64,000 bases of DNA, from the NCBI GenBank assembly GCA_020226215.1, contig CM035225.1, positions 14,581,868-14,645,867 of the forward strand, read 5' to 3'. Made by a program: the position numbers and the translations under genes. Numbering within the stretch: position 1 is the first letter of the stretch; each line of letters starts with the position of its first letter. The notes below the pieces were generated by a model that saw only the letters and a list, made by a program, of their open reading frames with translations, was not told the DNA's origin and ran no database searches. Positions 49,701 to 61,599 of this stretch are shown in pieces. This stretch comes from Sindora glabra. Lineage: Eukaryota > Streptophyta > Magnoliopsida > Fabales > Fabaceae.

Positions 49701-49930
49701 ACAATAATTAGAATGAAGTTTCACGTTGATTAAATTTTTACTTTTAATTATTTTTGATATAATAATAAAATTATTTTTAATATAAATTATTATTATATTA
49801 CTTATATTTTATTATTTTAAATATACATTATTTATCTATATATATGATTTATATTTTTAAAATTAAAATTGATTTAACTAGTGAACTAGTAATTGAATTA
49901 ATAAACTAATAAATCAGTATACTGTAACTA
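46778..49930. other. AT-rich intergenic sequence
   Basis: No supported gene. Short TA runs lie at 46795-46830 and a CA-rich run followed by a short GA run at about 48210-48247. The open frame at 47528-47791 has no recognised similarity. Confidence 0.5.
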
Positions 49931-49935
49931 ATTTA

Positions 49936-50552
49936 AGCTTTGTTTCACGCAACAAATAAGTTAGCTTATAACTTATTGACTTGATCAATAAGTTACAAGC
50001 TAACTTTCAAAGGTGTTTCTCGTAAGAAGTTATAAGTTACTCTAGATGGCTTATAAACTCTAATTTAACAAACTACCTAAAGTAGTTTATAACTTATAGG
50101 TTACCCCTTTTTTAAATTCTTTCCAAATTTATCTTTATTCTTTTTATTAATTTACAACTCATACCTTTTATAATATAAATTTAAATAATTTTTATAAAAT
50201 ATAATTAATTATATTTTAAGTAATTATAATTTTATAATAAATAATAAAATAAAAATTATATAAGTAAATAAATATATAAATTTATAAAATATTAGAAACT
50301 ATACTTTTATTTCAAATTTTTTAATTACATTAATATAATTTTATTTTTAAATAAATAGAAATTATTTTAATTATATATATATATATATTTATATTAATAT
50401 ATCCTTTTATGTCATTTTACAATTTCAGCTAATTCAACAGTTAATTTTACGAAACACTTTAGTTAACTTATTAGCTATCAGTTAGCTTATTAGTTATCAA
50501 GTAACTTATCAGTTATCAGCTAAATTATCAGCTAATTACATGAAATGGAGCA
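49936..50552. mobile_element. hAT-like MITE (family member 2), 617 bp
   Basis: The ends AGCTTTGTTTCACGCAAC and, inverted, TGCTCCATTTCATGTAAT are imperfect inverted repeats, followed by AAGTTAGCTTATAA-type subterminal repeats. An 8-bp flank pair CTAATTTA / TTAATTTT (6 of 8 identical) is compatible with a worn hAT duplication. It is related to the elements at 24568-25242 and 59854-61450. Confidence 0.6.
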
Positions 50553-50615
50553 TTAATTTTAAAAATTTTACTTGTATCGCCCTCAGCAAAATTACAGAGG
50601 GAGATTGGTGGCATG

Positions 50616-51382
50616 TGTCATGGACCGACAACTTAATAGTCGGGACGTGCAGTGCTTAGACCTTCACCACCTGAGGAATAAGTCAGCCTACCCATTAATA
50701 CACTAACCAAGCTTAGAATAAACGGACCAAACATATAAATACAGCACAATCGGGGCAATCGTAAGCACATAAGCATCATATAAAGGAAACCAACACATAT
50801 AAAAAAGCAACAATGGTGCATAAAATGCAATTCGGACACATGCGGGCAAATGTGGCTAAAAACGGTAAAATTCGGGACAATTGATTTATAGAAGAAGGGC
50901 TACTTCTTTTATTAATATGATCCTTCATTACAGCATTGGAAATGTGCAAGGGAAGCACCAAGCCGCACATTCCATCCCCTAGGCTAGTGCCGGGCCTCCA
51001 CCAAGGTCACCAGGCACTCCCTCCCTAAAGAGTATTATAAGCCAAACCCAAAATTGCCTAAGATGACATGCTTTTTTCGAGTTGTCATAAGGGCTTTTCG
51101 ACTTGCTCCGAATGGAATTTTGCTACCAAAATACACTGATAGAAAGATAATAATCCAAGGATGACGGCCAAGTGCTTTCCTACTCGCACTGGACAAGTTT
51201 CCTTAGTCAAAAGTACAAGCAAAGTCCAAAACGGGAAAAATTAGGAAAAATAATACACAATTCGGATTGGTCCCAAATTTGGGCTACAAGTGCTCCATCA
51301 TATGCTTGATTTATTTGCCAAGTTTCGTCCCAAATGGAGCTCATTTGCCTGGTCATTTTGTTCACAAGGCCGACTTGTGACA
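50616..51382 (-). repeat. 3' LTR of gag-only element
   Basis: A 767-bp copy of the LTR, the downstream one for the minus-strand element. It is bounded by TGTCA at 50616 and TGACA at 51382. Open frames within it on either strand recur at matching places in the other LTR and are not genes. Confidence 0.92.
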
Positions 51383-51395
51383 TTCTTCCCCACTT
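51383..51395 (-). promoter_or_regulatory. Polypurine tract
   Basis: On the minus strand GTGGGGAAGAA directly precedes the 3' LTR. It serves as the plus-strand DNA primer in reverse transcription of LTR elements. Confidence 0.8.
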
Positions 51396-52159
51396 GAAAA
51401 ATGTTAATGTCCTCATTAACGACTCAGTTTGACATGGCTTCCACGAGCATCTTTAGTCTGCTTCACTTGAGCTCCTCCTTCGATCTCTTTGCTTGTCCAT
51501 ATGAGCTTCACCAATGAGCAAGTTATCTTCAACACCTCGGTCTGACTGAGATTCTTGGAAAGTCTTCAGTCTGCTCCACTTCAGCACCTCCCCGACTTCC
51601 TTCCGGCTTGTCTCTCCAAGGTTGTTGTTGATGCTAAACTCTTCTGTCTTTGTAGCTTCTTGAACTCTTGAACATGGTTGGATTCAATTTTGACACCCAG
51701 CTGGTGTCCTCTTATCCCCAGCTAATAAGGTTGAACAAAGAGTTGGCACTCTTATTCTAATAGTACACTCTCTGGCACTTAGATGGTTGGCATGCATGAT
51801 CTCCAAAATGTTGGTTGGCAGCTTCTAGCATAAGGTTATCTGGATATTTGCAAAGCCCACTGGCATCCTGATAGGCTCCTCTCAAAAGATTTGCCTTGCT
51901 CAAAATATCCCACTAGATATGGCACCTCGCTAGGTGAAAGATCGTTCCCTCCGTCGCGATCATATGAAAGAAATGCTTAGCTGGTTCTCCGCTAACCTGC
52001 CAAGCTCATTGTGGCAGACCCCTATTGGGACCTACCGCTCCGTGTTGTTGGTGAAGTTACTCGTATGGGTCTAGGATCCGCATTGCCCCAATCCTGACGT
52101 AAGACCCATCGTCAGTGTTAGAATCTTCAGTATCACCCTTAATGCTCTTTTGCCCCTTT

Positions 52160-53338
52160 TCTTGTGTTTTGGCTTGTAGAGCACTTAAAGCATACTTCTA
52201 TGGGCAATCCGCCACTTTGTGTGGTCCGTGGCATAAGAAACATGACAGGGTCTTCGAGTTTTTGCTCGTGTTGGAAACCCGAGGTGATATGGATCCCTAA
52301 GAGCTTGTAGATGAACTGTTGTTCTCTCCCCCACTCTTGAACTTGCTCCCTTTTGACTGACTGCCACTCCCACTAGAAGAATTCAAGGCACCACCCTACA
52401 AGTTCTTGCTAGAAGGGAAACCAATGTTGTAGTCACAAAGGCGCTATGCCGCAGTCACTGCTTCAGTGAGGCTTTGGACCCTTCTCCTTTGAAGTTCCAT
52501 TGCAGCTTCATGTGAAAGATTGTCGACAAAGTAGAAGAGCTTATCTTTCTCCGTCATGTCTCGGATGTCCAACATAATGGTTGTGAACTTCTTCACATAG
52601 TCTTGGATCGAGCCAGTTTGGCGCAGTTCTCATAGCTTGTATCTTGCCAAGTAGTCGACATTCTCAAGGTAGAAGTGTGCCTTCAGTTCTTGTTTTAACC
52701 CTTCCCAAGTATGAATATGGCACCTACTCGCTTGAATATCTTGATATTTCATCCTGCACCAGACCTTGGCACAATCTGTGAGGAACATGGTAGCGCGGTT
52801 CACTTTAGACTCCTCCGAATCTATTTCCACAACTTGGAAGTATTGGTCCATATCGAATGAGAAATTCTCAAGCTTTTAGGCATCCCTCTCTCCTGCATAT
52901 GGCTTAGGTTCAGGGACCTTCACTTTCCGCCTGCGCTCTGAGGCACCACCCTCTGGCGGATTGTTACCTAAGGCCAACATCATTACCCTTATGCTCGCAG
53001 CAAGGTCGCCTATTTCGGTTCAAAGAGTTGCTACGACATCCTTCACCTCATGGGTAAGGTCCTTGAAAGTGTCCCCAAGTTGCCTGCTGGGTGTTCTCTA
53101 TTGTAACAAGCCGCTCTTCGACTTGTGGAGCACTACTACTCCCCGAGCCATTGACCCCCTTGTTAGCTTCGAGAGTTTTGACTCGATGCTTAAAAGATTC
53201 CCACCCTTTTGCCTTCTGAAAGAGTTTAGGGATCTCCTTGAGTTGCATGCTACTTACGGCTTCAGCGACACCTTCGAGATTCCTAAGTGCATTCTCGATA
53301 GCTTCAAACCGTTTGGCGTTCATCATTTTCTTGGCCAT
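52160..53338 (-). pseudogene. Gypsy-type gag with zinc knuckle (broken)
   Basis: The minus strand opens with a 96-residue coiled-coil-like N-terminal part (53338-53048, from MAKKMMNAKRFEAIENAL). In another frame the conserved capsid core follows (52851-52630: MDQYFQV, then ATMFLTDCAKVW and TWEGLKQELKAHFYLEN, typical of the Retrotrans_gag domain). A nucleocapsid zinc knuckle lies near 52235-52190 (C-F-L-C, then GPH and a final DC, spacing C-x2-C-x3-H-x4-C). At least two frameshifts and several stops separate these blocks. In an intact copy gag would package element RNA; this copy cannot make full-length gag. No pol frame follows. Confidence 0.85.
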
Positions 53339-53389
53339 GGTGGGTGTATTGATAAGAGCAGCGGAATTTATGAGCGTGGATTAGACCAC

Positions 53390-53401
53390 GCTCTGATACC
53401 A
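53390..53401 (-). promoter_or_regulatory. Primer-binding site, initiator Met-tRNA type
   Basis: The minus strand reads TGGTATCAGAGC two bases after the 5' LTR end, the canonical plant sequence complementary to the 3' end of initiator methionine tRNA. Confidence 0.92.
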
Positions 53402-53403
53402 AA

Positions 53404-54169
53404 TGTCATGGATCGGTAACTCAATAGTCGGGACGTGCGGCGCTCAGACCTTTACCACCTGAGGAATAAGCCAACCTACCGGTTAATACACCAACTAAGC
53501 TTAGAATAAACAGGCCAAACATATAAGCACAGCACAATCGGGGCAACCGTAAGCACATAAGCATCATATAAAGGCAACCAACACATATAGAAAGGCAACA
53601 ATGGTGTATAAAATGCAATTCGGACACATGCGGGCAAATGCGGCCAAAAATGGTAAAATTCGAGACAATCGATTTATAGAAGAGGGGCTACTTCTTTTAT
53701 TAATATGATCCTTCATTACAGCATTGGAAATATACAAAGGAAGTACTAAGCCGCACATTCCATCCCTTAGGCTAGTGCCGGGCCTCCACCAAGGTCACCA
53801 GGCACTCCCCCCTAAAAAGCATTATAAGTCAAACCCAAAATTGCCTAAGATGACATGCTTTTTCCGAGTTGTCATAAGGGTTTTTCGGCTTGCTCTCGGT
53901 GGAATTTTGCTACCAAAATACACCGATGGAAAGATAATAATCCAAGGATGACGGCCAAGTGCTTTCCTACTCGCACTAGACAAGTTTCCTTGGTCAAAAG
54001 TATAAGCAAAGTCCAAAACGGGAAAAATTTGGAAAAATAATACACAAGTCGGATTGGTCCCAAATTTGGGCTACAAGTGCTCCATCATGTGCTTGATTTA
54101 TCTACCAAGTTTCGTCCCAAACGGAGCTCATTTGCCTGGTTATTTGGTTCACAAGGTCGACTTGTGACA
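53404..54169 (-). repeat. 5' LTR of gag-only element
   Basis: A 766-bp copy of the LTR, upstream for the minus-strand element. It starts TGTCATGGATCG and ends CGACTTGTGACA in plus-strand reading. Confidence 0.92.
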
Positions 54170-54329
54170 CATGCCACCCTCCGAGGGTGGTGTTATGTAC
54201 GAAGTAACGCCATCCCATGATTTTAATTTTTTTAAATCAAGACTATTTTGAAAAATAGTTTCAAAATTACATAACATTGAAAAATTAATTTTTCTTTTAA
54301 CATTATTTCAGTGAAAGAGCCGATTTTTC

Positions 54330-54545
54330 AACAAATTATACTGGACATACAAGAAGCACATGAGCCCTAAATTGAGGATGTACGTGTAGCAGATGAGAAA
54401 AAGGAAGAACAACCCAGGACTATGAACCAAAATAAGAAAATACAGAGATATTAGACAATGACACCACACAGAACTAAAAACTTACAAAGGATGGTAAAAC
54501 AACAGGAACAACTTGCAAATTTCATACTTAAAAAATATATCAAAA
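54330..54545 (+). repeat. Dispersed repeat copy 1 (related to 59400-59570)
   Basis: Shares GAGAAAAAGGAAGAACA, AAGAAAATAC, ATATTAG and CAATGACACCACACAGAA-like blocks with 59400-59570, in the same order and orientation. No protein family was recognised in either copy; it may be interior sequence of a retroelement. Confidence 0.65.
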
Positions 54546-56839
54546 TGTAGTTTTCCCATTTTGTGTGCGGAAATATCAATGTAAGAATTAAGTTTAAATG
54601 AAAATTAGTTAAGTTGTTTCTCTATATTTTTTAATTGTTTATATATATATATATATAATATGTGGCTGGCTAGGGAATCGAATTTCTTTTATCATTTAAT
54701 TTTTTAGCATGTTGTAAATGAAAAATAAAATGCTAGTCTTAAATCATTAAATATTAAATATTATAAAAAAAACACTAAAGTATTGAAAGTATATTTATGT
54801 CATTACTAATGATGCAAAAATATATTCCTTCATATTTTAAGTTTTTTAAAAAAAACTCATTTAAATTATTTCTATATATAAGCTAACCATATTATAAAAT
54901 TATTTTATAAATTAATATTAAATATATAAATTGATAAGATATATACAAGTGGATGGTTGACTTTTTTAAAAAAATTGACTACGAAAATATGTATGTTATC
55001 TATTGATGAACATAAAATAAGTTATATATTTTTACTTCAATCAATAAGATTTATACAAATACTTTATGAAAATTTATTTTCACCTAGTATTGTTAAGATT
55101 AATACAAGTAATTAGATTTTATTTATTTCTTTAAAAGAAAATCAATTTCATCACATATATAAATATATTAGCATAGTAAATTTAAGATTCATACTTTTAA
55201 AGCTATTGAAATTTGTCTTACATTATAAAAATAATTTTATTTATTTATAAGAATTGCTTTATGTAAGGCATGAGTCTATCTCTAGTTTCACTAATTGTGA
55301 AGTTATCATTCTCCCTACCATTGCCATGCTTTGGATAATTGTTTATTTTTGTACTCAAAAGACTCAAAAATTCAATTACATTTTAGATTTTACATTTAAC
55401 AAAAAATTGAAATGAAGTAAATTGTGTTACCTTACCAAGATCTGCTTACTTCTATAATTTCGTTTCCAAAGAATGATTAAAGAAGGAATATTGAATATGA
55501 AAATAGAATTATTTTAGTTAGGACTGTCCATCTTCGATATCTGATTTTAAACCCTAATTTTAACTAACGGATGGCTAATGGATGAAAAATTTCGTTATCT
55601 ATATAGAATTGATATAACTCAAATTTCAATTAAAATAATAAAAATCCAAATTTGTAATCAGAAATGCTAATAAACATGCTTGCATAGAACACAAATAAAT
55701 TACTCAACAAAGGCCAAGAAAAATGAAAATATATAAATAAACAAAAATATAAAAGTGAAAAAAATTTATATGTCATAACTTAGTATTGTCTTCCTGTACC
55801 CATTAAATTATATAACATAACTTAGTATTCTTTTCTTCTCTACCAACCATGAAGGTATAAACAAATTCAAAAATTTCAGAAATACTCAGAAATGAGTGAA
55901 AATAGAGAAGAGTATTTGGGAGAATAAATATTAACATAGAAATAAAGTTTCTGTGAGAGAAATGAAAACTTAAACATTTGAGAGCGGGTAATGAAGGTGA
56001 TAGAGGACAGAGAGACAACCAGCCAACACATGAAAGTGTATGAAAGATGATGCCTCTGTGATAAAAAGATTGTAAGGTTTATTTATTTATTTTTATCTTC
56101 TATTATAACTGCCTTGAAAGGAGGCATTTTATAACTACTTTATTTGTGCTAATGGATTACGCAGTCAAGATGGGCTTTACCAGATTATAATATTCACATC
56201 CGATTAATCTATTAAAAAATAAAATTTTACAGTGGATTCAACTGTTTTAATTTATTTAACATTTCCTAACTAGTTTAAATCACTTATATAACTTTCTTGG
56301 ACTGGGTGGAAGAAATTTGGATAGTCCTAATTTTAATCACCATTTGTTCATGCCCTCTTATTTTTCTAGAACTTAATTTTAATGTGTTTGTTATGTGTGT
56401 ACTCTTTTAAAATCTTGTTATAATTACTGAATTCTTTCATAATGGCTTGAATGTTAATTATTGAAAGAAAAGATTTCAATTAAAAAAATTATATTATTTT
56501 CCTAATCCACCTTAGCCATTTTAATAAATTTAGCAAGCTTGTTATTAGAAAAAATAAATTGATTACATAACACTTATTAGTTTTAAATTTATTATGCACT
56601 TCTCACAAGAAAAGCAATCGAGATTCAATTTAATGATTTTTAACTCATGAAATCATATATTTTTAAGAATATACTTCCTATAATGTAATTATAAAAAAAT
56701 ATTATATTATCATATTTGGTTCAATTAAAAGGATTCATAGAAATGTTATGATATTGTATTTTTAATTAATTATCATATTTTAAAAAATATTATTAGATTA
56801 TAAAAAATTTTCTTATGGAAAATTGAGTAGTTAACACTA
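54546..56839. other. AT-rich intergenic sequence
   Basis: No supported gene. A short TA run is present near 54640-54657. Confidence 0.5.
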
Positions 56840-57275
56840 AAAAATTAATCATTCAATGTCAGTAGATGATAGCCAACCATAGTAGATGGTAATAGATAGT
56901 GATTAATAATGGTATGTGGTTGTCACTGTAGTGGTTGCATTGCATGCTAATAAGTAATAGTTAATGACAGTAAATAGTAGCAATCATAGTCAATAATAAT
57001 AGGTAATAGTACACAATGATCAATTATGATATATAGATGATCGATAGCAATGAATGATGATGAGTAGTAGTGAATAATGGTGAGTGAATATAGATGATAG
57101 TCAATAATGATATGAATAATGGTGAAAAGTAATTAGAATTAGTAGGTGGTAGCCAATGACCATAAGCAATGGTAAACAATGGTCAATTGTGGTAGGTAGG
57201 ATAAAAGATGATCAATAATAATAGATGGTGGTGGATATTAGTTAATTGTGATGGATTAAAATGATAATGGTAGTA
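56840..57275. repeat. Degenerate low-complexity repeat rich in GATAGT/AATGGT motifs
   Basis: Short motifs such as AGTAGATGATAG, CAATAATGGT, TGAATGATGATGAG and AATAGTGA recur in shuffled order for over 400 bp, with no fixed period. It looks like an old, decayed minisatellite. It has no coding frame. Confidence 0.65.
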
Positions 57276-57424
57276 TGACTTTAACAAAAGGGTAGCATAA
57301 CAATCTTCTTATATTATTGAAACATTCACATATCATAAGGATCTAAGATACTCACTTTTCTCATAGAAATATTTTGAAGTAATATCAAATTAAAAATATT
57401 TTTAGAAATGTGAACATTCTTTAG

Positions 57425-57920
57425 CTTTTTGATTTAGTCCAAGAGGTGAGGTGAATTGTGTTTCAGAATTTTTTTAATTTTCAGAAAATTTCTTATTCTC
57501 AAATTATCAAATTGAGTGTGAAATATGAATAATTTTGTTTAGAGTTGATTCAAAGATTCAACACATAACTAAATTTAAAATGTAGAAATTAAAAAGGATG
57601 GGGAAGAGAGAATGCAATTAATATTTATAATTGTTCTCTCGAAAAGACATGCTTTAAGGGGTTCATCCCATCTATTCTCCATTAAATAACATATGCTTAG
57701 TGCTCTATTCTCTCAATATTCCAACAAGCCTTTAGGAAGTTTTAACGAAGTTTTCAAGTTACATGGTCCTCCCTTGAGATTCCTCACTCGGTACACTCCT
57801 TACAGATACCTTAGTAATTTTCTTGAGATACTTCACCTAAGACTCTCTGGACTCTAGAGATGTCTCATCCTAGCAAGCTTGTTGACATACCTCACACAAG
57901 CTAAAACCCAAAGAAAATTA
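57425..57920 (-). mobile_element. Possible LTR-derived fragment
   Basis: In minus-strand reading the segment ends with a CACAATTCACCTCACCTCTTGG motif split by one or two changes from the CAATTCACCCYCTCTTGG motif near copia LTR 3' ends (compare 46058-46078). No terminus or duplication could be fixed, so this is a weak call. Confidence 0.3.
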
Positions 57921-57922
57921 TA

Positions 57923-58094
57923 CTCCCTTTGTTTATTTTTATTTGTTATAATTAACTGATTCATAAATATTAAAAAAGTAGTTTAATTTATTTATTTTTA
58001 ATAAACTTTTCAAAATTATTCTTTATGTATAAATTAAGTTCAAAATAATTAAAAATAAAAAAATGACAAAATAAATAAAAATGGGCTGAGAGTG
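57923..58094. mobile_element. Stowaway-type MITE, 172 bp, TA duplication
   Basis: The left end CTCCCTTTGTTTATTTTTAT and the inverted right end CACTCTCAGCCCATTTTTAT are worn versions of the Stowaway CTCCCTCCGT.. terminal repeat. They are flanked by TA on both sides (57921-57922, 58095-58096), the Tc1/mariner target. Short, AT-rich and non-coding as expected. Confidence 0.8.
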
Positions 58095-58832
58095 TAAAAT
58101 AATAAAATATTTATTAATAAAAATAATAAAATTTAAAAAATATATAATACTTAATTACAATTCTAAAATAAAAAATAAAAGAAATAGATAAATGAAAAGG
58201 AGCTAAGGGAATAGTTTATAAAAGTAATTGAAAACTCAATGGTTTATATTAATTTGTCGAGACATCTTAATAAACTAAGAATTTGTTGGACGTAAATCAC
58301 TCAGTTTGCCTTATTGTTATCATATGTTGCCTCGTAAAAAGAATAGACATAATTTATGTTTTTATAGGTGGATTGACTTAAAAAATAAGTAGGAACAATT
58401 GGAAGCAAAGTTAGACTGATAGAATACATTTTAATTGAGTTAAAAATAGAAAAATATTCTAACTTGATTTTTAGAAAATTTACTTTTTCATAATGATTTT
58501 AAAAGATATAATCCAAATCTCATCATATCCTAAGATCATACAAGAAAATATAACCTAAGTCTTCAAATCTCCCCCTCAAAAAAAAAAAATAACTATTTGA
58601 TTTGAATTTACAATCATCTTTTATCATTATTTAATTTAAAAAAATGAAATTGGGTTTACATGTAGTATTATTTTATATTGTAAGAGAAGTTTATATAAAT
58701 TTTGAAATTAATAGGAGATTCATGTAATTTTACTAAAACTCAAGGTAGGTCAATGTATTTTTCCTTTCATAATCATTCAAAAATGATATCTTGTGTAGTC
58801 CATGGTAGCAATAATTTTCAATAAACAAAAAT

Positions 58833-59342
58833 GTAAAATACTCCTTCAATTTTAGAATGATTAGATTTTATTTCCTTTAATATTAAAAAATAAAAAATTA
58901 CCCTTTAGACTATATAAGACTTAAAATTAACTCTCACCATCAACTTAATTTACCATTTTATCAAATTATTTAATTTTTTAATCTTTTTAAATAAGAATTA
59001 TAGTATTATAATATGTTGGTATATCTTATTACTTTTTCATAAATAATTGCTATGTTATATAATCAATAGGAGTTAAATTAGATATGTAAAGTTTTAATTA
59101 AATAATAAAATATAAGCCACAAAATTATATATGAAACAATGACGAAACAAACTAATTTACTGTAATATTATGATTCTTAATTAAAAAATTCATAGAAAGA
59201 TCATCTATTTTGATCAAATAGTTAATTAAGTTGATAATGTACATTGGTACTAAGTTTTGTGAAATTTAAGGGTTGATTTCTGAGTTTTTGAAGTAGAAAA
59301 TGACAAAATCTAATCAGCCCAAAATTAAATAGAATATTTTAC
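58833..59342. mobile_element. MITE with long inverted repeats (sibling of 43625-46537)
   Basis: The ends GTAAAATACTCCTTCAATTTT and, inverted, GTAAAATATTCTATTTAATTT fit the arms of the element at 43625-46537. The interiors also share an ATAATATGTTGGT block, a TATGTTATATAATCAATAG-like block and TTTTAATTAAAT in the same order. About 510 bp, non-coding. Confidence 0.7.
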
Positions 59343-59399
59343 ATTTTTCTCTTTGTAATAGTATTTGAAATTTGTTGAAACATATCATAGTTTTTTAAT

Positions 59400-59570
59400 T
59401 AACAAATAATGATAGAACATATAGGATGCAGTAAGCCCAAAATTAAGGATGTAGTAATTGAGAAAAAAGGAAGAACAGCCCCAGATGGAGGAAACAACAG
59501 AAGAAAATACGTCAATATTAGCTCATGACACCACACAGAAGAAAGGACTCAATGGCAAAGTATCCCCACT
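59400..59570 (+). repeat. Dispersed repeat copy 2 (related to 54330-54545)
   Basis: The same block order as copy 1, including GAAAAAAGGAAGAACAGCC, GAAAATAC and CATGACACCACACAGAAG. The open frame at 59458-59646 falls in this repeat and has no recognised family. Confidence 0.65.
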
Positions 59571-59853
59571 GAATTTTAATTTTTACGCTCACTATAAAAA
59601 AAAAAAAAATCAAAACATGCAACAATTATTTCTTTCGCAATCGTAATTTAGAATTAATCACACGTCATAATAAGCCTTCACTATTGGTGATATCTTTTTT
59701 AGTCCTTCTATTTTGTTATAGCCATTAATAAAAATGCTACCTAATATATATATATATAATAAATACATTTAAACCTAATGAGGATTAACAAAGATTAATT
59801 ATGCAAGATTTTATTCTTTTCAAACAAAAATCACGACACCTTAATGACTGTGC

Positions 59854-61450
59854 AGCTTTAACTTGTGATTGACACAACAAATAAACAAACTAATAATTTA
59901 TTAACTTAGGTTATAAGTTATTTTCTAAGGTATTTAAAGAACTAACTTAGTTGAAAAAAATAAAGTTTTAGTTGATAAGTTTGTTTATGACTCTATTTGA
60001 AAATTAGATGATTACATTGACAATTAGTTAATAGCTAATTGTATTAACTAATTTAATTAACTGATAGTATTAATTATATATATATATATGTTTAGTAGAA
60101 TTAGTTGGTTGTTATTAACTATTGATAGATAAAGATTTATTTATATTTTATAATTTATTTGACTCTTCTTTTACTTAAATAATGTTTTAGATTATAATAT
60201 ACAATTTATTATATTAATTTTTTAAAAATTATATTATTATAATTTATTATACTTATTTTATTCTTCTTCAAAAAAATGGGCAAGTATAATTTTCTAGTTA
60301 AGAAATACTTATAGTATTTTGATAGATATAGTAAATATTTAAGTTTATTTTCTAAGTATTTTTAATTTAAAATTTAAAATTCATATATTTATTATTTAAA
60401 ATATTAATAAATTATGTATTTTAAGTATAAAAACATCTATCACAAGTAATATCATCCTGTTGTTTCTTTTTTTTTAATGTATATTGTTCTTCAATTCAAA
60501 AGATATCATTTGAAAAAAAAAAGATTAATTTTTTCAATAAATTTTCTATTATTTTTTATAAAATGAAACATATATTCTTTTCTTTTTTATACAATTTGAT
60601 AGAAAAGATATGATTATATTTATATAATTTTTTATTATTATGTAAATATTTTGTTATTATACTTATTTGGTTTTATTTAAAAAATAAATAACTATAATTT
60701 ATTATATTTTTCTTTAAAAAAATACATAAATATAATTTAGTATTTTCTTATTTATCAAGGATGGAAATGAAAAAAAAATTATAATTATGAGCAAGAATGT
60801 CTTTTTCTATTCTAAATGTAAATCATTTGCTTTAAAAAGCTACTATTCTTAACTTTTTCAAATTAGTTGTTTAAAGTTCAACAAGTTGACTAAAATCATC
60901 ATTTATTAAACATTCAAGTTAATTAATTAACTTAGTAAAACATTTGAAAGTACTCAAATTAACTGAAAATTGATCAAAAAATTCTTTATCAAACACCATT
61001 TATAATTTATAAGTTAATAACTTTTAAAAATATTTTAAAATTTATCTTTCTTTTGTAATTCAAATGATTACCTATATCCTCCATATATGAATAAATATTT
61101 GATATATCCTTATCAATTTAATATAAATAAATATGTGATATTATAAAATACAAATAATTAAATTTTAAGTTATTATTTTATTATCTTGAATAATAAATAA
61201 ATAAATATATAATGCGATAGATATAATTAATTAAATTTTAAGTAATTATATTCTTATTTTGAATATTTGCAATGATATAATTTGATTTCAAAATAAATAT
61301 GAATCAATTTAATTCATATATGTATTTATAATAAAATATCATTTTATATCATTTTACAACTAATTTTTACCAAAAACTTGTAATATATTGAATTAATTTA
61401 TTCGCTATTAGTTAACTTATTAACTACTTGTACCAAGCAAAGCCTTAGGC
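59854..61450. mobile_element. hAT-like MITE (family member 3), about 1.6 kb
   Basis: The left end CTTGTGATTGACACAACAAA and inverted right end CTTTGCTTGGTACAAGTAGT, with TTATAAGTTA-type subterminal repeats, resemble the two shorter copies at 24568 and 49936. The ends are worn and the boundaries approximate. The interior is AT-rich with no transposase similarity. Confidence 0.5.
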
Positions 61451-61599
61451 CTAAGCCAAGTAAACTCATAATGGTGCCCAATAATGCATCGATGAAGTAA
61501 TAAAGTAACCAATTAGGAAAAAGGAGTTAGTGGAAGTTAAGCAGAAGTTTACACATTGACATACTAGGATGCCTAAGCCTTAAATGTAGTAGTGATAAG

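Larger units (their letters stand above)
50616..54169 (-). mobile_element. Gag-only LTR retrotransposon (TR-GAG-like), 3554 bp
   Basis: Two LTRs of about 766 bp (50616-51382, 53404-54169) in direct orientation, both TGTCA..TGACA, frame a 2.0 kb interior. Read on the minus strand, the interior has an initiator-Met-tRNA primer-binding site directly after the 5' LTR, a gag region with zinc knuckle, and a polypurine tract just before the 3' LTR. No protease, RT, RNase H or integrase similarity was found. Outer flanks share a 4-bp CATG. The two LTRs are roughly 92% identical by eye, mostly with transitions, so insertion is moderately old. The layout matches the non-autonomous TR-GAG class described in plants. 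Confidence 0.9.

Noticed and set aside
50633..51416. Several frames in the left LTR, repeated at 53421-54063
   Set aside because: They are the same LTR sequence read twice in non-coding frames.
52961..53419. 152-codon plus-strand frame over the gag region
   Set aside because: The opposite strand encodes a recognisable gypsy gag with matching primer site and polypurine tract; the plus frame is its shadow.
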